Part shown: positions 51,417 to 60,823 of the stretch, in pieces
Numbering within the stretch: position 1 is the first letter of the stretch
Layout of the letters: every line of letters begins with the position of its first letter
NCBI GenBank assembly: GCA_934646185.1
Contig: CAKUEH010000005.1
Coordinates: forward strand, 78,280-142,279
DNA length: 64,000 nt
Source: an uncultured Oscillospiraceae bacterium
GTDB taxonomy: Bacteria > Bacillota > Clostridia > Oscillospirales > Oscillospiraceae
Direction: 5' to 3'
Notes under the pieces: model-generated
Told to the model about the DNA's origin: nothing
The model's database searches: none
Seen by the model: only the letters and a program-made list of their open reading frames with translations
Program-made: the position numbers and the translations under genes

Positions 51417-52499
51417 CTACGCCTCGGAATCGAAGAGGAGCTTTCCGTCAAAGATCTTGCTGACCACGTTCATTGCGCCGCCGGACGCCTCCAGATCCTT
51501 GCTGCGGTAGGACGGCAGCACGTCGACGTGGCGGTACCGCTTGGCGACCAGACGGCTGTTGATGGCCGCGTCCAGGGCGGCAAGATAGCTCTGATCCCAG
51601 CGGGCCTGTTCGTCGCCGATGATGATGGCCTGCGGGTTCAGAAGATTGCAGATGCCGCCCATGGCGGTGGCGATCAGGTCGATCTGATCCGGGCCGCTTA
51701 CATCCAGACGCAGGGTGCTGCCGAAGCAGCCGCGGTTGCCGCAGAAGCATTTGGGGCCGCGATAGTCCACGCTGATATGGCCGAGCTCGCTCGAATAGCC
51801 GGTAAAGCTGCTGTACAGCTTTCCGCCCGTGATGATCCCGACGCCCAGACCCTCGGAAATGCCGAGGAAAATAAAATTGCGGTAGGAAACGCCCACGCCG
51901 AACTGGCTTTCAGCCAGAGCGGCACAGTTATAGTGATAGTCCAGATAGGCGGGAATGCCGTAGCGTTCCTGCATCAGCCGGGCGATGGGCAGATCGCGGA
52001 TGCCGCAGAAATCCGGCGGATCGAGGATCACGCCGTTTTCGATATCCACGGGGCCGACCGAGGCGATGCCGATGCCGATCACGATCTGGCCGGCCATGAC
52101 GATGTCGGTGACGCGGAAGACCTGCTCCATCAGAGAATCGCTGGTATAGCCGGAGAGCCTGACGGTCTGAGAGCGGAGAACGCCAAGCCGGCAGTCGCAC
52201 AGCACGGCGGAAATGTGGGTCCGGTGGATCAGCACGCCCACGACCTTCGGCGCGCTGGGAGACAAACGCAGCATCATGGGCTTGCGGGCCAGCTTCCGCT
52301 CGCCTGTATACTCCGTCTCCACAACAAGATTTCGCTGCAGGAATTCCGAGATGATATAGGTGACAGCCATCTTTGTCAGGCCGCTCTGCTGGGCGATCTC
52401 CGTCCGGGAGATCCCGTCGTTGGTCGCGATCAGCTTGAACACAAGTCCGCGGTTCCGCTCCCGCAGGCTGTCGTTATTTAATGCTGCTGTATTTCCCAT
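51417..52499 (-). CDS. ROK-family transcriptional regulator (NagC/XylR type)
   Basis: A 360-residue regulator. The N-terminal winged helix (ISRTEIAQQSGLTKMAVTYI) is followed by an actin-like ROK domain with the GHISVD motif and the zinc site CFCGNRGCFG. The catalytic Asp position of sugar kinases is not conserved (DYHYNCAALAE), which fits a sugar-sensing repressor rather than a kinase. It sits downstream of the mannosidase operon on the same strand, with its own promoter at 52557-52584, and is a likely regulator of it. Confidence 0.9.
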   Translation of the reverse strand: MGNTAALNNDSLRERNRGLVFKLIATNDGISRTEIAQQSGLTKMAVTYIISEFLQRNLVVETEYTGERKLARKPMMLRLSPSAPKVVGVLIHRTHISAVLCDCRLGVLRSQTVRLSGYTSDSLMEQVFRVTDIVMAGQIVIGIGIASVGPVDIENGVILDPPDFCGIRDLPIARLMQERYGIPAYLDYHYNCAALAESQFGVGVSYRNFIFLGISEGLGVGIITGGKLYSSFTGYSSELGHISVDYRGPKCFCGNRGCFGSTLRLDVSGPDQIDLIATAMGGICNLLNPQAIIIGDEQARWDQSYLAALDAAINSRLVAKRYRHVDVLPSYRSKDLEASGGAMNVVSKIFDGKLLFDSEA

Positions 52500-52556
52500 A
52501 CCGGCTACCTCCGCACAGGGTGGAGCCCTGCGTATTCATTCAGTAAACTCATTTTA

Positions 52557-52584
52557 ATTATAACAGAACCGGCATTTTTTTCAA
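52557..52584 (-). promoter_or_regulatory. Promoter of the ROK regulator gene
   Basis: On the minus strand TTGAAA (52579-52584) and TATAAT (52557-52562) are 16 bases apart, close to consensus and about 60 bases before the ATG. Confidence 0.7.
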
Positions 52585-52610
52585 CAAGCATTCGGAAAAA
52601 CCACAAAGGC

Positions 52611-53771
52611 TTACAGGTCTGCTCCGGCGGTCTGCGCATGGCGGAAGACTGCGCGCTGCATGGCAAGAATCATCCAGCTGGCGTGCTCCTGATTTGCGGT
52701 ATCGCTGCCGCCGCCGGCGTATTTCCACGTCTCCCGGTACATTTCATCACTGTACCGGGCCAGAAAGTCCAGAAGCTCCTGCTCCCGCTCCCGGCGGCCG
52801 GTGCTGCGGCAGTAGAGCAGCTCCCAGGCCAGCGCCTTTCCCAGTACATGATCCTTCCGGAGCGTGCAGGTCCCGTCCGGCTGATACAGGGCCTCGTGCT
52901 CCGGCATGGAGTATTTTCCGTAGTACGTCACATAGGCGTACCGCCGGTAGGCCGCATAGGTGTTTTCCAGGATCGCCGGATCCGCGCCGTACCAGTCCGC
53001 GCCGAGCACGGAGAGATTGACCCAGGAGAAGCCGATATAAGATTGGCGCTGGGGAATATTGTGATAGCGGCGGCCGTCGTCCCTTGTCAGAGCGTGCATT
53101 TCCATGTAGACCTGCTTTCCGTCCACCGGAGCGGTCAGGTTTTCATGGATGCCCTCGCAGAGCGCGCGGGAGACCTGCGCCCAGCGGGAAGCCTGCTCCG
53201 GCCGCGTTTCGGCAAAGTACAAGGAGAGCTCATAAAGCGACTGGGACGCATAGACGTTTGTCAGCAGATCGTAGCAGTTAAAATAGGAATTCTGCCTCGG
53301 CCCTTCCAGATTCGGGTTCCGCAGCAGCTTCTTTTCCTGCCGGTAAAACTCCGGCGTCAGGTAGAAATCCGCAAAGGCGGCGGCCTGCGCCTCGGTCTGG
53401 GCCAGCAGCAGGGTCTTTTCCTCTGACCGGGGCGCATGGACGGCGTAGAGGTACCACGCATGGAGCAGGAAAAAGGTGCTGTCCGCCTGCATCATATCCG
53501 AATACGGCGGCTGATCTTCCAGCATGATGTGCAGCACGAACTCATATCCGGATTGCCGGTGATAGGCGAAGATATACGTGAGCATACGCCGCGCCGCGTC
53601 AAAATCGCCGCAGGCGGCATGCGCCATGATCTGGATCGACGCGTCGCGGGCAAACATGCCCTCATACGCGCCGGTGACGGAGGTGGGGGCGTAACCGTTG
53701 GGATGGATGCGCCCCCGCAGGGACGCATAGGTGTTCCGGAACAGCAGACGGTGCTTTTCAGGAATGTTCAT
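52611..53771 (-). CDS. Six-hairpin (alpha/alpha-barrel) glycosidase-like protein
   Basis: A 386-residue, helix-rich protein without signal peptide. Repeated helical hairpins and motifs such as GMFARDASIQIMAH, QADSTFFLLHAWYLY and NQEHASWMILAMQRA are typical of (alpha/alpha)6 glycosidases. The ARDAS segment resembles the acidic motif of GH125 exo-mannosidases, though the family is not certain. The ATG overlaps the end of the GH38 gene by 14 bases, so it probably acts on the same mannosides. No close ribosome site other than one within the upstream gene. Confidence 0.65.
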   Translation of the reverse strand: MNIPEKHRLLFRNTYASLRGRIHPNGYAPTSVTGAYEGMFARDASIQIMAHAACGDFDAARRMLTYIFAYHRQSGYEFVLHIMLEDQPPYSDMMQADSTFFLLHAWYLYAVHAPRSEEKTLLLAQTEAQAAAFADFYLTPEFYRQEKKLLRNPNLEGPRQNSYFNCYDLLTNVYASQSLYELSLYFAETRPEQASRWAQVSRALCEGIHENLTAPVDGKQVYMEMHALTRDDGRRYHNIPQRQSYIGFSWVNLSVLGADWYGADPAILENTYAAYRRYAYVTYYGKYSMPEHEALYQPDGTCTLRKDHVLGKALAWELLYCRSTGRREREQELLDFLARYSDEMYRETWKYAGGGSDTANQEHASWMILAMQRAVFRHAQTAGADL

Positions 53772-56484
53772 GACCCTCTCCTTTCACGGGGATCAGCCGA
53801 AGAGTCACGATCTGGCCCGCCTTTACAGGCAGCACGCACCCGTCCGCATCCCGCGGAAGCGGCTGGCCTGCGCGCTCCTGCAGATCGCTTTTTTCCGCGC
53901 GGGAGAACCGGGCGCGATCCAGCTGCAGCGGCACGAGCCTGTCTTCTGTCCGTGTGCTGAAAAAGCGGAGCACATAGGCCTGCCGATCCTCGCTTTTTTT
54001 CAGGGCTGTCATCTGGACATCGCCGGGCAGGGACAGACAGCCGCCGCGCCGGGGCAGGCGCACCATGGGATACGGGTCGTCCTGATAGAAAAACTCCGCA
54101 ATGGCCGCTTCCTGCAGCGCCGGGCGTCCGCCGAGGAATTTCCGCGTGTCCACCGGCGACGCCGACGCCAGCAGCGGCGTCTGCAGGCAGTCGCACTGGA
54201 AGAGCTCCTGTGCTTCGCCGGAATGGGGATACAGCGCCGTGTCAATGCGGATCGTGCGCAGGCACTGGTTTTCCTCCGCGTGCCATGCGTCGTCCTCCGG
54301 CCAGTCTGCGCCCTCCTCCGGCCAGATCCGGCCCGTGGCCCGCAGCAGCGTCAGAGCCAGCGTCCCGGGCCGCGCCTGTAAATTCTCATAGCTGTATGCG
54401 CCGCTGTTCAAAACGGCAAATCCGCCGTCGCCGTCGGACAGACTGACCATGCCGCTGTTGTGCCGCGACTCATTGCACAGGCGAACGTCAAGCTCGGAAC
54501 GCCTGTGGGTCACCAGATCGAAGGGAGACAGGGCCGTGGTGACGTCGGCGTCCAGACCGGTGCGGACGAGCATCCGCAGCCGGTGATCCCGGGCGCGATT
54601 TTCGATCTGCCAGCCGGCCCGGAGGAACGGTTCTCCGGCGTTCAGGCGCAGCGTGAGCGTTACGGGGCAGCCGACGAGACGGCTGCTTCTGGCGGTACGG
54701 TCTTCGCTCAGGGCCTCCGGCAGCCGCATCAGGAACTGCAGCACAGCCTCCTGACACGCGGCGTCGCGGGTATACTGCATGGAAATGGGACTTCCGAGGC
54801 CGACCGGCACATCTCCCGGCAGAGGCAGGGAGATATAGGAATGACCGGTATCCGCCGTGTCCTCCAGCGTCAGCACATCGCGGTACCAGCGGCCGCTGGC
54901 CTTGTGCAGCAGATCAATCTTCCCTTCCGGGGTGATCTCCGCCCGCAGGAAGTCGTTTTCAAGCACCGGCGTGTCATGTGCCTCCGGCAGCGTCCGGCCG
55001 CGGGACGGTTCGTCCACACGGACACGGTAGACGGCGTAGCCGCAGGCGGGGACCGCTTTGACCGGCAGCCGCAGGTCAAACTGCTCCGTCTTGACGAAGC
55101 CGGGCAGATTCAGCGGAGAGGTCACGCGGCGGTTGACCTGCCTGTGACGGAGCAGCGCGTAGGGAACCGGATCTCCGTCGGGGTCAAAGATTGTCACGCC
55201 GCGCGGCTCGTCCGACGCCGCCACGTCCAGACGGACGTCCACACAGCCGGTTCTGGGCCTTTGCAGCGTGTTGACCACAGTAATCAGATAGTCGCCGCCG
55301 GAGAAGCCTGCGCGGCTGATATGGGCGTTCAGAAGCTCCAGACCGCGCGTCTGCAGCGCCTGCGCCGATTCCTCGATCGCCGCGAACCGATCCTCCATAT
55401 GGCGGTGTACGGCGTCCTTGCTGCAGCCGCAGATGCTGTCGTGGGCGTGGTTGCGGATGAGCATCCGCCAGAGGTAGTCCAGCGTGCTCTTGGGATAGCA
55501 GCCGCCCATGCCGCTGGCTTCCAGCAGCGTGTACAGCGGCTCCAGCCGCCGTTCCAGCCGGTTCTGCAGCTCCGCGTTTTTCGTTTTCAGATAAATGCGC
55601 GAGGAAGCGGTGTCCTTCAGCAGATGCACGTCCAGACCGCTTATCAGCTCGCCTGTCCGCTCCGGTAAAGCTGCGCCTTGCAGCGCCTCGCGAACCTTTG
55701 CGGCATACGTCTCCAGCGTGGTCTGATAGATGGCCTCATCGGGTTCCAGCCGTTCCTGCACGGCGCGGAGCACCGGGAGCAGGTCGCTCTGGGCCTCCAG
55801 ATGGTCGCAGCCGTTCATGCACAGCAGATACGGCGTCTGCGCGATCCCGGCGAAGCGTTCCTTCTGCAGCCGGGCCAGCGCCGCGGCCTTCTCCGGGTCG
55901 GCGGAAAAGCGCTGCGTGTTGTTGTACCAGAAGCTCATGCAGACGGCGAGGACCTCCGAGCCGTCCGGCGCGTGCCAGCGAAACTCCGAGGGCTGCATAT
56001 GCTCCTTCTGCTCACCGTTTTCGTCAATATAGCAGCCGTGATAGCCTCTTCCGAAGATGCAGCAGTCCATGCCGAACTGCCGGAGGATCTGCGGCAGCTG
56101 GGAGATGAGGCCGAACTGGTCCGGCGCGTAGCCGATGCGCATGCACCGGCCATAGGCCTCTGCCTGCCGGATGCCGGTCAGCAGATTCCGGACGGTGGCC
56201 TCTCCGCTGGTCAGAAGGAAGTCGTTCTGCACGTACCAGGGGCCGATCAGCAGCCGCCCGTCCCGGATATACTTCCGGCACAGGGCCTCCTGCTCCGGGC
56301 GGATGTCGAAACAGTCCTCCAGCACGACGGTCTGGGCGTCCAGATGAAACACATAGTCCGGCTCCGCCGTCAGGATCTGCAGCAAATGGTCGATCAGATC
56401 GGCCAGCTTCAGACGGAAGACCTCCTGGGGCAGATACCATTCCCTGTCCCAGTGGGTGTGGGAAATTACGCAATAATGGGTCAT
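53758..56484 (-). CDS. GH38 alpha-mannosidase
   Basis: A 908-residue cytoplasmic enzyme of bacterial GH38 type. The zinc site begins with HTHWDREWY (His11, Asp13), the nucleophile is Asp122 in GYAPDQFG, and NHAHDSICGCSKDAVH supplies the second zinc His. The C-terminal half is a beta-sandwich region. It retains configuration while cleaving alpha-mannosyl linkages in imported oligosaccharides. GAAAGGAAC precedes the ATG. It follows two permeases and a binding lipoprotein and precedes the six-hairpin enzyme. Confidence 0.93.
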   Translation of the reverse strand: MTHYCVISHTHWDREWYLPQEVFRLKLADLIDHLLQILTAEPDYVFHLDAQTVVLEDCFDIRPEQEALCRKYIRDGRLLIGPWYVQNDFLLTSGEATVRNLLTGIRQAEAYGRCMRIGYAPDQFGLISQLPQILRQFGMDCCIFGRGYHGCYIDENGEQKEHMQPSEFRWHAPDGSEVLAVCMSFWYNNTQRFSADPEKAAALARLQKERFAGIAQTPYLLCMNGCDHLEAQSDLLPVLRAVQERLEPDEAIYQTTLETYAAKVREALQGAALPERTGELISGLDVHLLKDTASSRIYLKTKNAELQNRLERRLEPLYTLLEASGMGGCYPKSTLDYLWRMLIRNHAHDSICGCSKDAVHRHMEDRFAAIEESAQALQTRGLELLNAHISRAGFSGGDYLITVVNTLQRPRTGCVDVRLDVAASDEPRGVTIFDPDGDPVPYALLRHRQVNRRVTSPLNLPGFVKTEQFDLRLPVKAVPACGYAVYRVRVDEPSRGRTLPEAHDTPVLENDFLRAEITPEGKIDLLHKASGRWYRDVLTLEDTADTGHSYISLPLPGDVPVGLGSPISMQYTRDAACQEAVLQFLMRLPEALSEDRTARSSRLVGCPVTLTLRLNAGEPFLRAGWQIENRARDHRLRMLVRTGLDADVTTALSPFDLVTHRRSELDVRLCNESRHNSGMVSLSDGDGGFAVLNSGAYSYENLQARPGTLALTLLRATGRIWPEEGADWPEDDAWHAEENQCLRTIRIDTALYPHSGEAQELFQCDCLQTPLLASASPVDTRKFLGGRPALQEAAIAEFFYQDDPYPMVRLPRRGGCLSLPGDVQMTALKKSEDRQAYVLRFFSTRTEDRLVPLQLDRARFSRAEKSDLQERAGQPLPRDADGCVLPVKAGQIVTLRLIPVKGEGHEHS

Positions 56485-56503
56485 GTCATGTTCCTTTCGC
56501 CTC

Positions 56504-57352
56504 TCAGCCCTTCACGCTTCCGCCCAGGGCTTCGACGATTTGTTTTTGACAGAAAATATAAACGATAACCACCGGAAGCGTTGTGGCGAGGACGCCCGCA
56601 AACAGCAATTCATATTTTGTTGTAAAGGTGCTTGTGAAATTCAGCAGCAGCGTCACAGGGATCGTATAGAATTTTTCGCTTCGGATATACAGAAGCGGAC
56701 CGGTGACGCTGTTCCACGTTCCGCAGAACGAGAAGATCCCGACGGTGACCAGTGCCGGCTTGATGACCGGGACCAGCACGCGGGACAGAAGCTGCATGTC
56801 CGTGCAGCCGTCCAGCATGGCCGCCTCCTCCAGTTCCCGCGGGACCGTGCGCAGAAAGCCAGCGAGAATGAACACGCTGAACGGAATGTTGCCCACCGCG
56901 GCGCCGAGAATGATCGCCAGCGGCGTATCATAAATGTGCAGCCGGCGGTACAGGATGACCTGAGACACGAATCCCACCTTCGGGATAAACAGGCCGGCCA
57001 GAATGATCATATACAGAATGGTCCCGATTTTCCGGTTCCGCAGCCGGTGGCAGCAGAAGGAGAGAATGATCGCGTTGATGAGCAGAAGCCCCACGCCTGT
57101 GACGGAGGTCACAACGCTGTTCAGCGCCGAACGCAGGATGTTTCCCTCCTGAAAGGCGTTGATAAAGTTGATCCACTGCGGCTTTTCCGGAAGCCCCAGC
57201 GGATTCATCGTAATTTCCGCGCCGGTCTTGAAGGCCGTGACGATCACAAAATACAGCGGGATCAGCAGCACGAGCGCATAGAGCCATACCACTGCCCGTC
57301 CGAGCACGCCGGCCAGAGAAATTCGTTTCTTTGAAAGTGTATGGTTTCCCAT
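56504..57352 (-). CDS. Carbohydrate ABC transporter permease (MalG type)
   Basis: A 282-residue permease with six spans and an EAA loop EEAAMLDGCTDMQLL. ATG 57352 follows TAGGAGGAGCC and lies eight bases after the upstream permease stop; the open frame continues to 57511 inside that gene. The C-terminus, EALGGSVKG, is typical of MalG-type subunits. It feeds the GH38 pathway. Confidence 0.9.
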   Translation of the reverse strand: MGNHTLSKKRISLAGVLGRAVVWLYALVLLIPLYFVIVTAFKTGAEITMNPLGLPEKPQWINFINAFQEGNILRSALNSVVTSVTGVGLLLINAIILSFCCHRLRNRKIGTILYMIILAGLFIPKVGFVSQVILYRRLHIYDTPLAIILGAAVGNIPFSVFILAGFLRTVPRELEEAAMLDGCTDMQLLSRVLVPVIKPALVTVGIFSFCGTWNSVTGPLLYIRSEKFYTIPVTLLLNFTSTFTTKYELLFAGVLATTLPVVIVYIFCQKQIVEALGGSVKG

Positions 57353-57360
57353 GGCTCCTC

Positions 57361-58263
57361 CTATCCCAGAAAAGCGTCTTCGGCTTTCTTGGTCGCAATG
57401 TACTGAATGCCGCAGATCACCAGAAGCACCACGAACAGCACCGTGGATTTGGCGGATGTCATACCGTAGTTGCTGTCCAGCGTGACCTCCTTGTAGATGG
57501 TGCAGGCCCATGTGTCATAGCTGGCCTCCGTCAGACGCGAGCCGAGCATCAGAACAAAATCGTAGGCCATCGCGCCGGTGCTCAGCGTCAGCATGGTGGT
57601 GCGCAGCAGCGTCGGCAGCAGCATCGGAAATGTGATGTGCCAGAAGTCCTTCCACGCATTGGCGCCGTCGATCCTGCCGGCTTCGTGCAGATCCTCCGGA
57701 ATGCTCTGAAGGGCGGCGATGAATACCGTGATGGGGTAGCCGATGCCCGCCCAGATATGTACCAGCACGATGCACAGAAGCGCCATCCAGTCCGGCGAAA
57801 AGAAGTTGTGCCCCGGAAAGCCCTCCGCGCCCAGCATGCCCAGCACCGTGTTGAGAATGCCGAGATTGGGATCAAAGATATACCGCCAGGTCAGACTGAC
57901 CATGACAGAGGAAAAAACCATGGGCAGGAAAAAGAAGGTACGGAAAAACCGGTTGGAGGCGGTATTTTTCCGGAGCGCCAGCGCCAGAGAAATGGCAAGC
58001 GTCGTCTGGATGACAAACAGATAGCCGATATACAGCAGGGTATTGACGATATATTTGGACGTCTCCTTCCACTGGAAGGTAAACATCATTTTATAGTAGT
58101 GCAGCCCCACAAATTCCTTCACCGTGGAGATGGGGCTCCACTTATAAAGAGACAGGGGAATGACCTCCAGATGCGGCAGAATGGAGATGACGAACCACAC
58201 CGCCAGGATCGGAAGGGCATACAGGATATATTTGTACGTTGATAACCATCTTTTTCTTGACAT
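57361..58263 (-). CDS. Carbohydrate ABC transporter permease (MalF/UgpA type)
   Basis: A 300-residue permease with a basic N-terminus, six spans and the EAA loop EAGRIDGANAWKDF. It is the first channel gene after the binding-protein gene. Between the two lies a long inverted repeat (58281-58338) that may attenuate readthrough. TAGGAGCATC precedes the ATG. Confidence 0.9.
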   Translation of the reverse strand: MSRKRWLSTYKYILYALPILAVWFVISILPHLEVIPLSLYKWSPISTVKEFVGLHYYKMMFTFQWKETSKYIVNTLLYIGYLFVIQTTLAISLALALRKNTASNRFFRTFFFLPMVFSSVMVSLTWRYIFDPNLGILNTVLGMLGAEGFPGHNFFSPDWMALLCIVLVHIWAGIGYPITVFIAALQSIPEDLHEAGRIDGANAWKDFWHITFPMLLPTLLRTTMLTLSTGAMAYDFVLMLGSRLTEASYDTWACTIYKEVTLDSNYGMTSAKSTVLFVVLLVICGIQYIATKKAEDAFLG

Positions 58264-58280
58264 ATGATGCTCCTAAAGGG

Positions 58281-58338
58281 TTTCTGCTTGTTTCCGGCAG
58301 ACATCCGCAATTACGGCGAACCGGAAACAAGCAGGAAC
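58281..58338 (-). promoter_or_regulatory. Intercistronic inverted repeat between binding protein and permease
   Basis: TTTCTGCTTGTTTCCGG at 58281-58297 is inverted (one mismatch) at 58321-58337, enclosing a 23-base loop. It lies just upstream of the permease ribosome site. As in the region-2 operon, it could tune permease against binding-protein levels. Confidence 0.55.
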
Positions 58339-58400
58339 AAAGATACCCGCTTACGCTTGTGTGTTTCTCCTGTTAAGCAGCCGGTTTAGGCAGCGGCCAC

Positions 58401-59753
58401 TCAAGACATGCCGGCCAGATTGAGGTCGCTCAGGAACGCGGCGTAGTTGGCGGCCTCCGTATCGTAGTCGCCGGTGCCGTAGAGCAGATTCTGCTGCAGC
58501 TCTTTCCAGTTGGAGTTCCAATAGTCCTTGTTGTGACGGACGTAGATCGGGAGCAGCTCCACGCCGTTCGCAATGGCCTCGGAAAGCATTTCGCCGCCTT
58601 CAAAGTCCAGCGTGACGCCGTTGATGGTGGAGATCATGATCGCAGAGGAGCAGTACAGGCTGGAGATCTCGGGCCTTGCGATGAAGTCCACCCACAGCTT
58701 GGCGGCCTCGACGTTTGCGGAAGAAGCGCTGACGGCCGTACACTGCGCGCCCTGACCGTACTGCATGCCGGTATCCGCCAGAGTCGGAAGCGCGAAAATG
58801 CCTGCGTCGATTTCGGGGAAGCTGGTCTGCTTGGTGCCGAACAGATATGTGCCGCTGTAGAGCATCGGGGTCTTGCCCTGCGCGAACAGCGCGATGGCCT
58901 GCTCGGTGTTGGTGCCCTCGGAGGCGTCGTGAAGAACATGGTTGTCACGGAAGGCCTGAGAGGTTCTCAGCGCGGTCTCCGCGCCGGGGATCTGCGCAAG
59001 ATCGGTGACCTCACCGGAATCCATGCCCTCGATCAGAGCCTTGTAGCCCGCGCTGCCGCAGCAGACGGTGAACAGGCCGTTGTTCAGACCGGCAAAGGAG
59101 CCGTCGCCGCCGGAGTAGGCGACACCGCCCTGACCCGCGGCACGGAAGGTCTCACAGACCGCAAGGAACTCTTCGAAATTTGTCGGCACCGCAACGCCGG
59201 CAGCCGCGAACATCTCCTTGTTGTACAGAATGCCGATGAGGTTGTAGGCGTTCATGAAGGCGTAGTTTTTGCCGTTGATGGTGGTGACGGCCTTGGCCGC
59301 GTCGGAATAGTTTTCCAGGAAGCTCAGATCGTCCAGCGGAACGATGATGCCCTCTTCGGCGTAGGTGGTAAACGTGGTGTTGGGATGCACGTCAAATACG
59401 TCGGGCGCATTGCCGTCCTGAATGTCGGCCTGCAGGTTCGTGTAATACGAGCTTTCGTCGATGTTGAGCTCCAGCTCGACCGTGATCCAGGGGTATTCCT
59501 CCTGGAAATGCGCAGCCATCTGCTCGTAAACGGCCTTGTCCGCTTCGCGCCAGGATGCCACGCGAATGGTCACGGGCTCGTGTTCCGGCTCGGCAGGGGC
59601 TTCGGCCTGCCCGGTGGTCTCCGGCTCGGCGGGAGTCTCGGCGGGCTGGGCCGTCGTGTCGGGAGCCGGTTCTGCGGTTTCCTGCTTGGCGGCGCAGGCT
59701 GCAAGACCGAGGATCATCGTCAGCGCCAGAAGCAGTGCAAGTGCTTTTTTCAT
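58401..59753 (-). CDS. Extracellular sugar-binding lipoprotein
   Basis: A 450-residue family-1 solute-binding lipoprotein. The signal peptide ends at GLAAC (Cys20), then a Pro/Glu/Ala-rich linker to about 60. The domain opens with VTIRVASWREADKAVYEQM and contains GKTPMLYSGTYLFG near 290. ATG 59753 follows AAGGAGGAACC; the frame is open back to 59822 but that part overlaps the promoter. First gene of the mannoside operon. Confidence 0.92.
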   Translation of the reverse strand: MKKALALLLALTMILGLAACAAKQETAEPAPDTTAQPAETPAEPETTGQAEAPAEPEHEPVTIRVASWREADKAVYEQMAAHFQEEYPWITVELELNIDESSYYTNLQADIQDGNAPDVFDVHPNTTFTTYAEEGIIVPLDDLSFLENYSDAAKAVTTINGKNYAFMNAYNLIGILYNKEMFAAAGVAVPTNFEEFLAVCETFRAAGQGGVAYSGGDGSFAGLNNGLFTVCCGSAGYKALIEGMDSGEVTDLAQIPGAETALRTSQAFRDNHVLHDASEGTNTEQAIALFAQGKTPMLYSGTYLFGTKQTSFPEIDAGIFALPTLADTGMQYGQGAQCTAVSASSANVEAAKLWVDFIARPEISSLYCSSAIMISTINGVTLDFEGGEMLSEAIANGVELLPIYVRHNKDYWNSNWKELQQNLLYGTGDYDTEAANYAAFLSDLNLAGMS

Positions 59754-59812
59754 TGTGGGTTCCTCCTTGTGTTCGTTGTGTTCAAAGCAATGTAAAATGC
59801 TTTTATATTTAT

Positions 59813-59841
59813 AAAATAGCACCGATCTTCATGCGGGTCAA
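59813..59841 (-). promoter_or_regulatory. Promoter of the mannoside operon
   Basis: On the minus strand TTGACC (59836-59841) and TATTTT (59813-59818) are 17 bases apart, about 60 bases before the binding-protein ATG. Confidence 0.65.
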
Positions 59842-59956
59842 GTAAAATATTCTTATTTTTGCGTGATGCGGTGTAGAGAAACGGGAAACGTTTTTGTGCA
59901 GTTTACCAAAAGCGTGATTTTGAAAACAGCTTTCCGTAAAAACCTTTTACATAGAA

Positions 59957-59985
59957 TTGACACGGAACGCATTTGCTGCTATCCT
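59957..59985 (+). promoter_or_regulatory. Promoter of the phosphoesterase gene
   Basis: TTGACA at 59957-59962 and TATCCT at 59980-59985 with 17-base spacing, about 20 bases before the gene's ATG, so the leader is very short. Confidence 0.75.
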
Positions 59986-60006
59986 GAAAAAAAGGAGGCG
60001 TGTTCT

Positions 60007-60759
60007 ATGAAACTTTTGATTCTCTCCGATCTCCACGCGAATCTCCCGGCGCTGGAAGCTGTCTGGGCGCGGGAAAAGGACTGCGACGCCGTGCTCTGCG
60101 CCGGAGATCTGGTCGATTGGGGCTTTTTTCCCAGGGAGGTCGTCCAGTGGTGCAGGGAGCATGACGTGCTGGCCGTTGCGGGCAACCATGACTGGGATAT
60201 CTGCCGCGCATGGGATCGCTGGAAGACGGACGGGACGCTTCCGGATGGAACGTTCTGCGCACAGAATCTGCTGCAGCTGACCCGGGCGGAGATCGACTAT
60301 CTGCGCGCGCTGCCGGAGAGCCGTCTGGAGCGGTTTGAAGGCGTGAGCTGCTATCTCAAGCACTATTATAATGAGGATGCGGAGAACCGCGGCGCGCTGC
60401 TGGAGCGGTGGGGCAGGTTTGAATCGCTTGCGGCCTTTGAAGAGGGGTGGCCCAAGGGGGCGGCGTGCGAAGGGATGCGGCTGTTTATCACCGGACATTC
60501 GCACCAGAGCTGGATCTATCATGTCTGCCGCGACGATTATTTTGTCAACCCCGGCAGCATTTCCTACCGGGTCTGCACGGATTCCCGGGCCAAGAATACC
60601 GACTATGCCGTTTTGCAGGACGGCGAGCTGCGCCTGCGCCATGCCTCGTATGATCACCGCGTTTTCGTGCCGCTGCTGGAGCGGAGCGGCCTGTGCGAGC
60701 AGGTCAAAAGCGCCGTCCGCTATCACCTCCTGGATCCTCTGCCGGAGAATAAAGCGTGA
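60007..60759 (+). CDS. Calcineurin-like metallophosphoesterase
   Basis: A 250-residue phosphoesterase of the YfcE/ApaH-like superfamily with complete metal motifs: SDLHANLPALEAV (D-x-H), CAGDLVDWG (GDxxD), AGNHDWD (GNHD) and TGHSHQSW (GHxH), followed by FVNPGSISYR. Substrate unknown; relatives act on phosphodiesters or phosphoproteins. ATG 60007 follows AAAGGAGGCG, just after the promoter at 59957; the open frame extends to 59863 but upstream of that promoter. Stands alone and divergent from the mannoside operon. Confidence 0.88.
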   Translation: MKLLILSDLHANLPALEAVWAREKDCDAVLCAGDLVDWGFFPREVVQWCREHDVLAVAGNHDWDICRAWDRWKTDGTLPDGTFCAQNLLQLTRAEIDYLRALPESRLERFEGVSCYLKHYYNEDAENRGALLERWGRFESLAAFEEGWPKGAACEGMRLFITGHSHQSWIYHVCRDDYFVNPGSISYRVCTDSRAKNTDYAVLQDGELRLRHASYDHRVFVPLLERSGLCEQVKSAVRYHLLDPLPENKA

Positions 60760-60777
60760 AAAACGCAGCGCTTCGAG

Positions 60778-60823
60778 CAAACGGCCCCTGCCGCAGAATC
60801 CCCGCGGCAGGGGCCGTTTGTTA
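60778..60823. terminator. Bidirectional terminator between phosphoesterase and trehalase genes
   Basis: A perfect 17-bp stem: CAAACGGCCCCTGCCGC at 60778-60794 and its inverse at 60804-60820. It separates convergent genes and touches the trehalase stop codon. T-runs on either side are weak, but the stem is very strong. Confidence 0.85.

Noticed and set aside
58533..59795. Plus-strand frame of 420 codons
   Set aside because: Opposite the binding lipoprotein at 58401-59753 and without translation signals.
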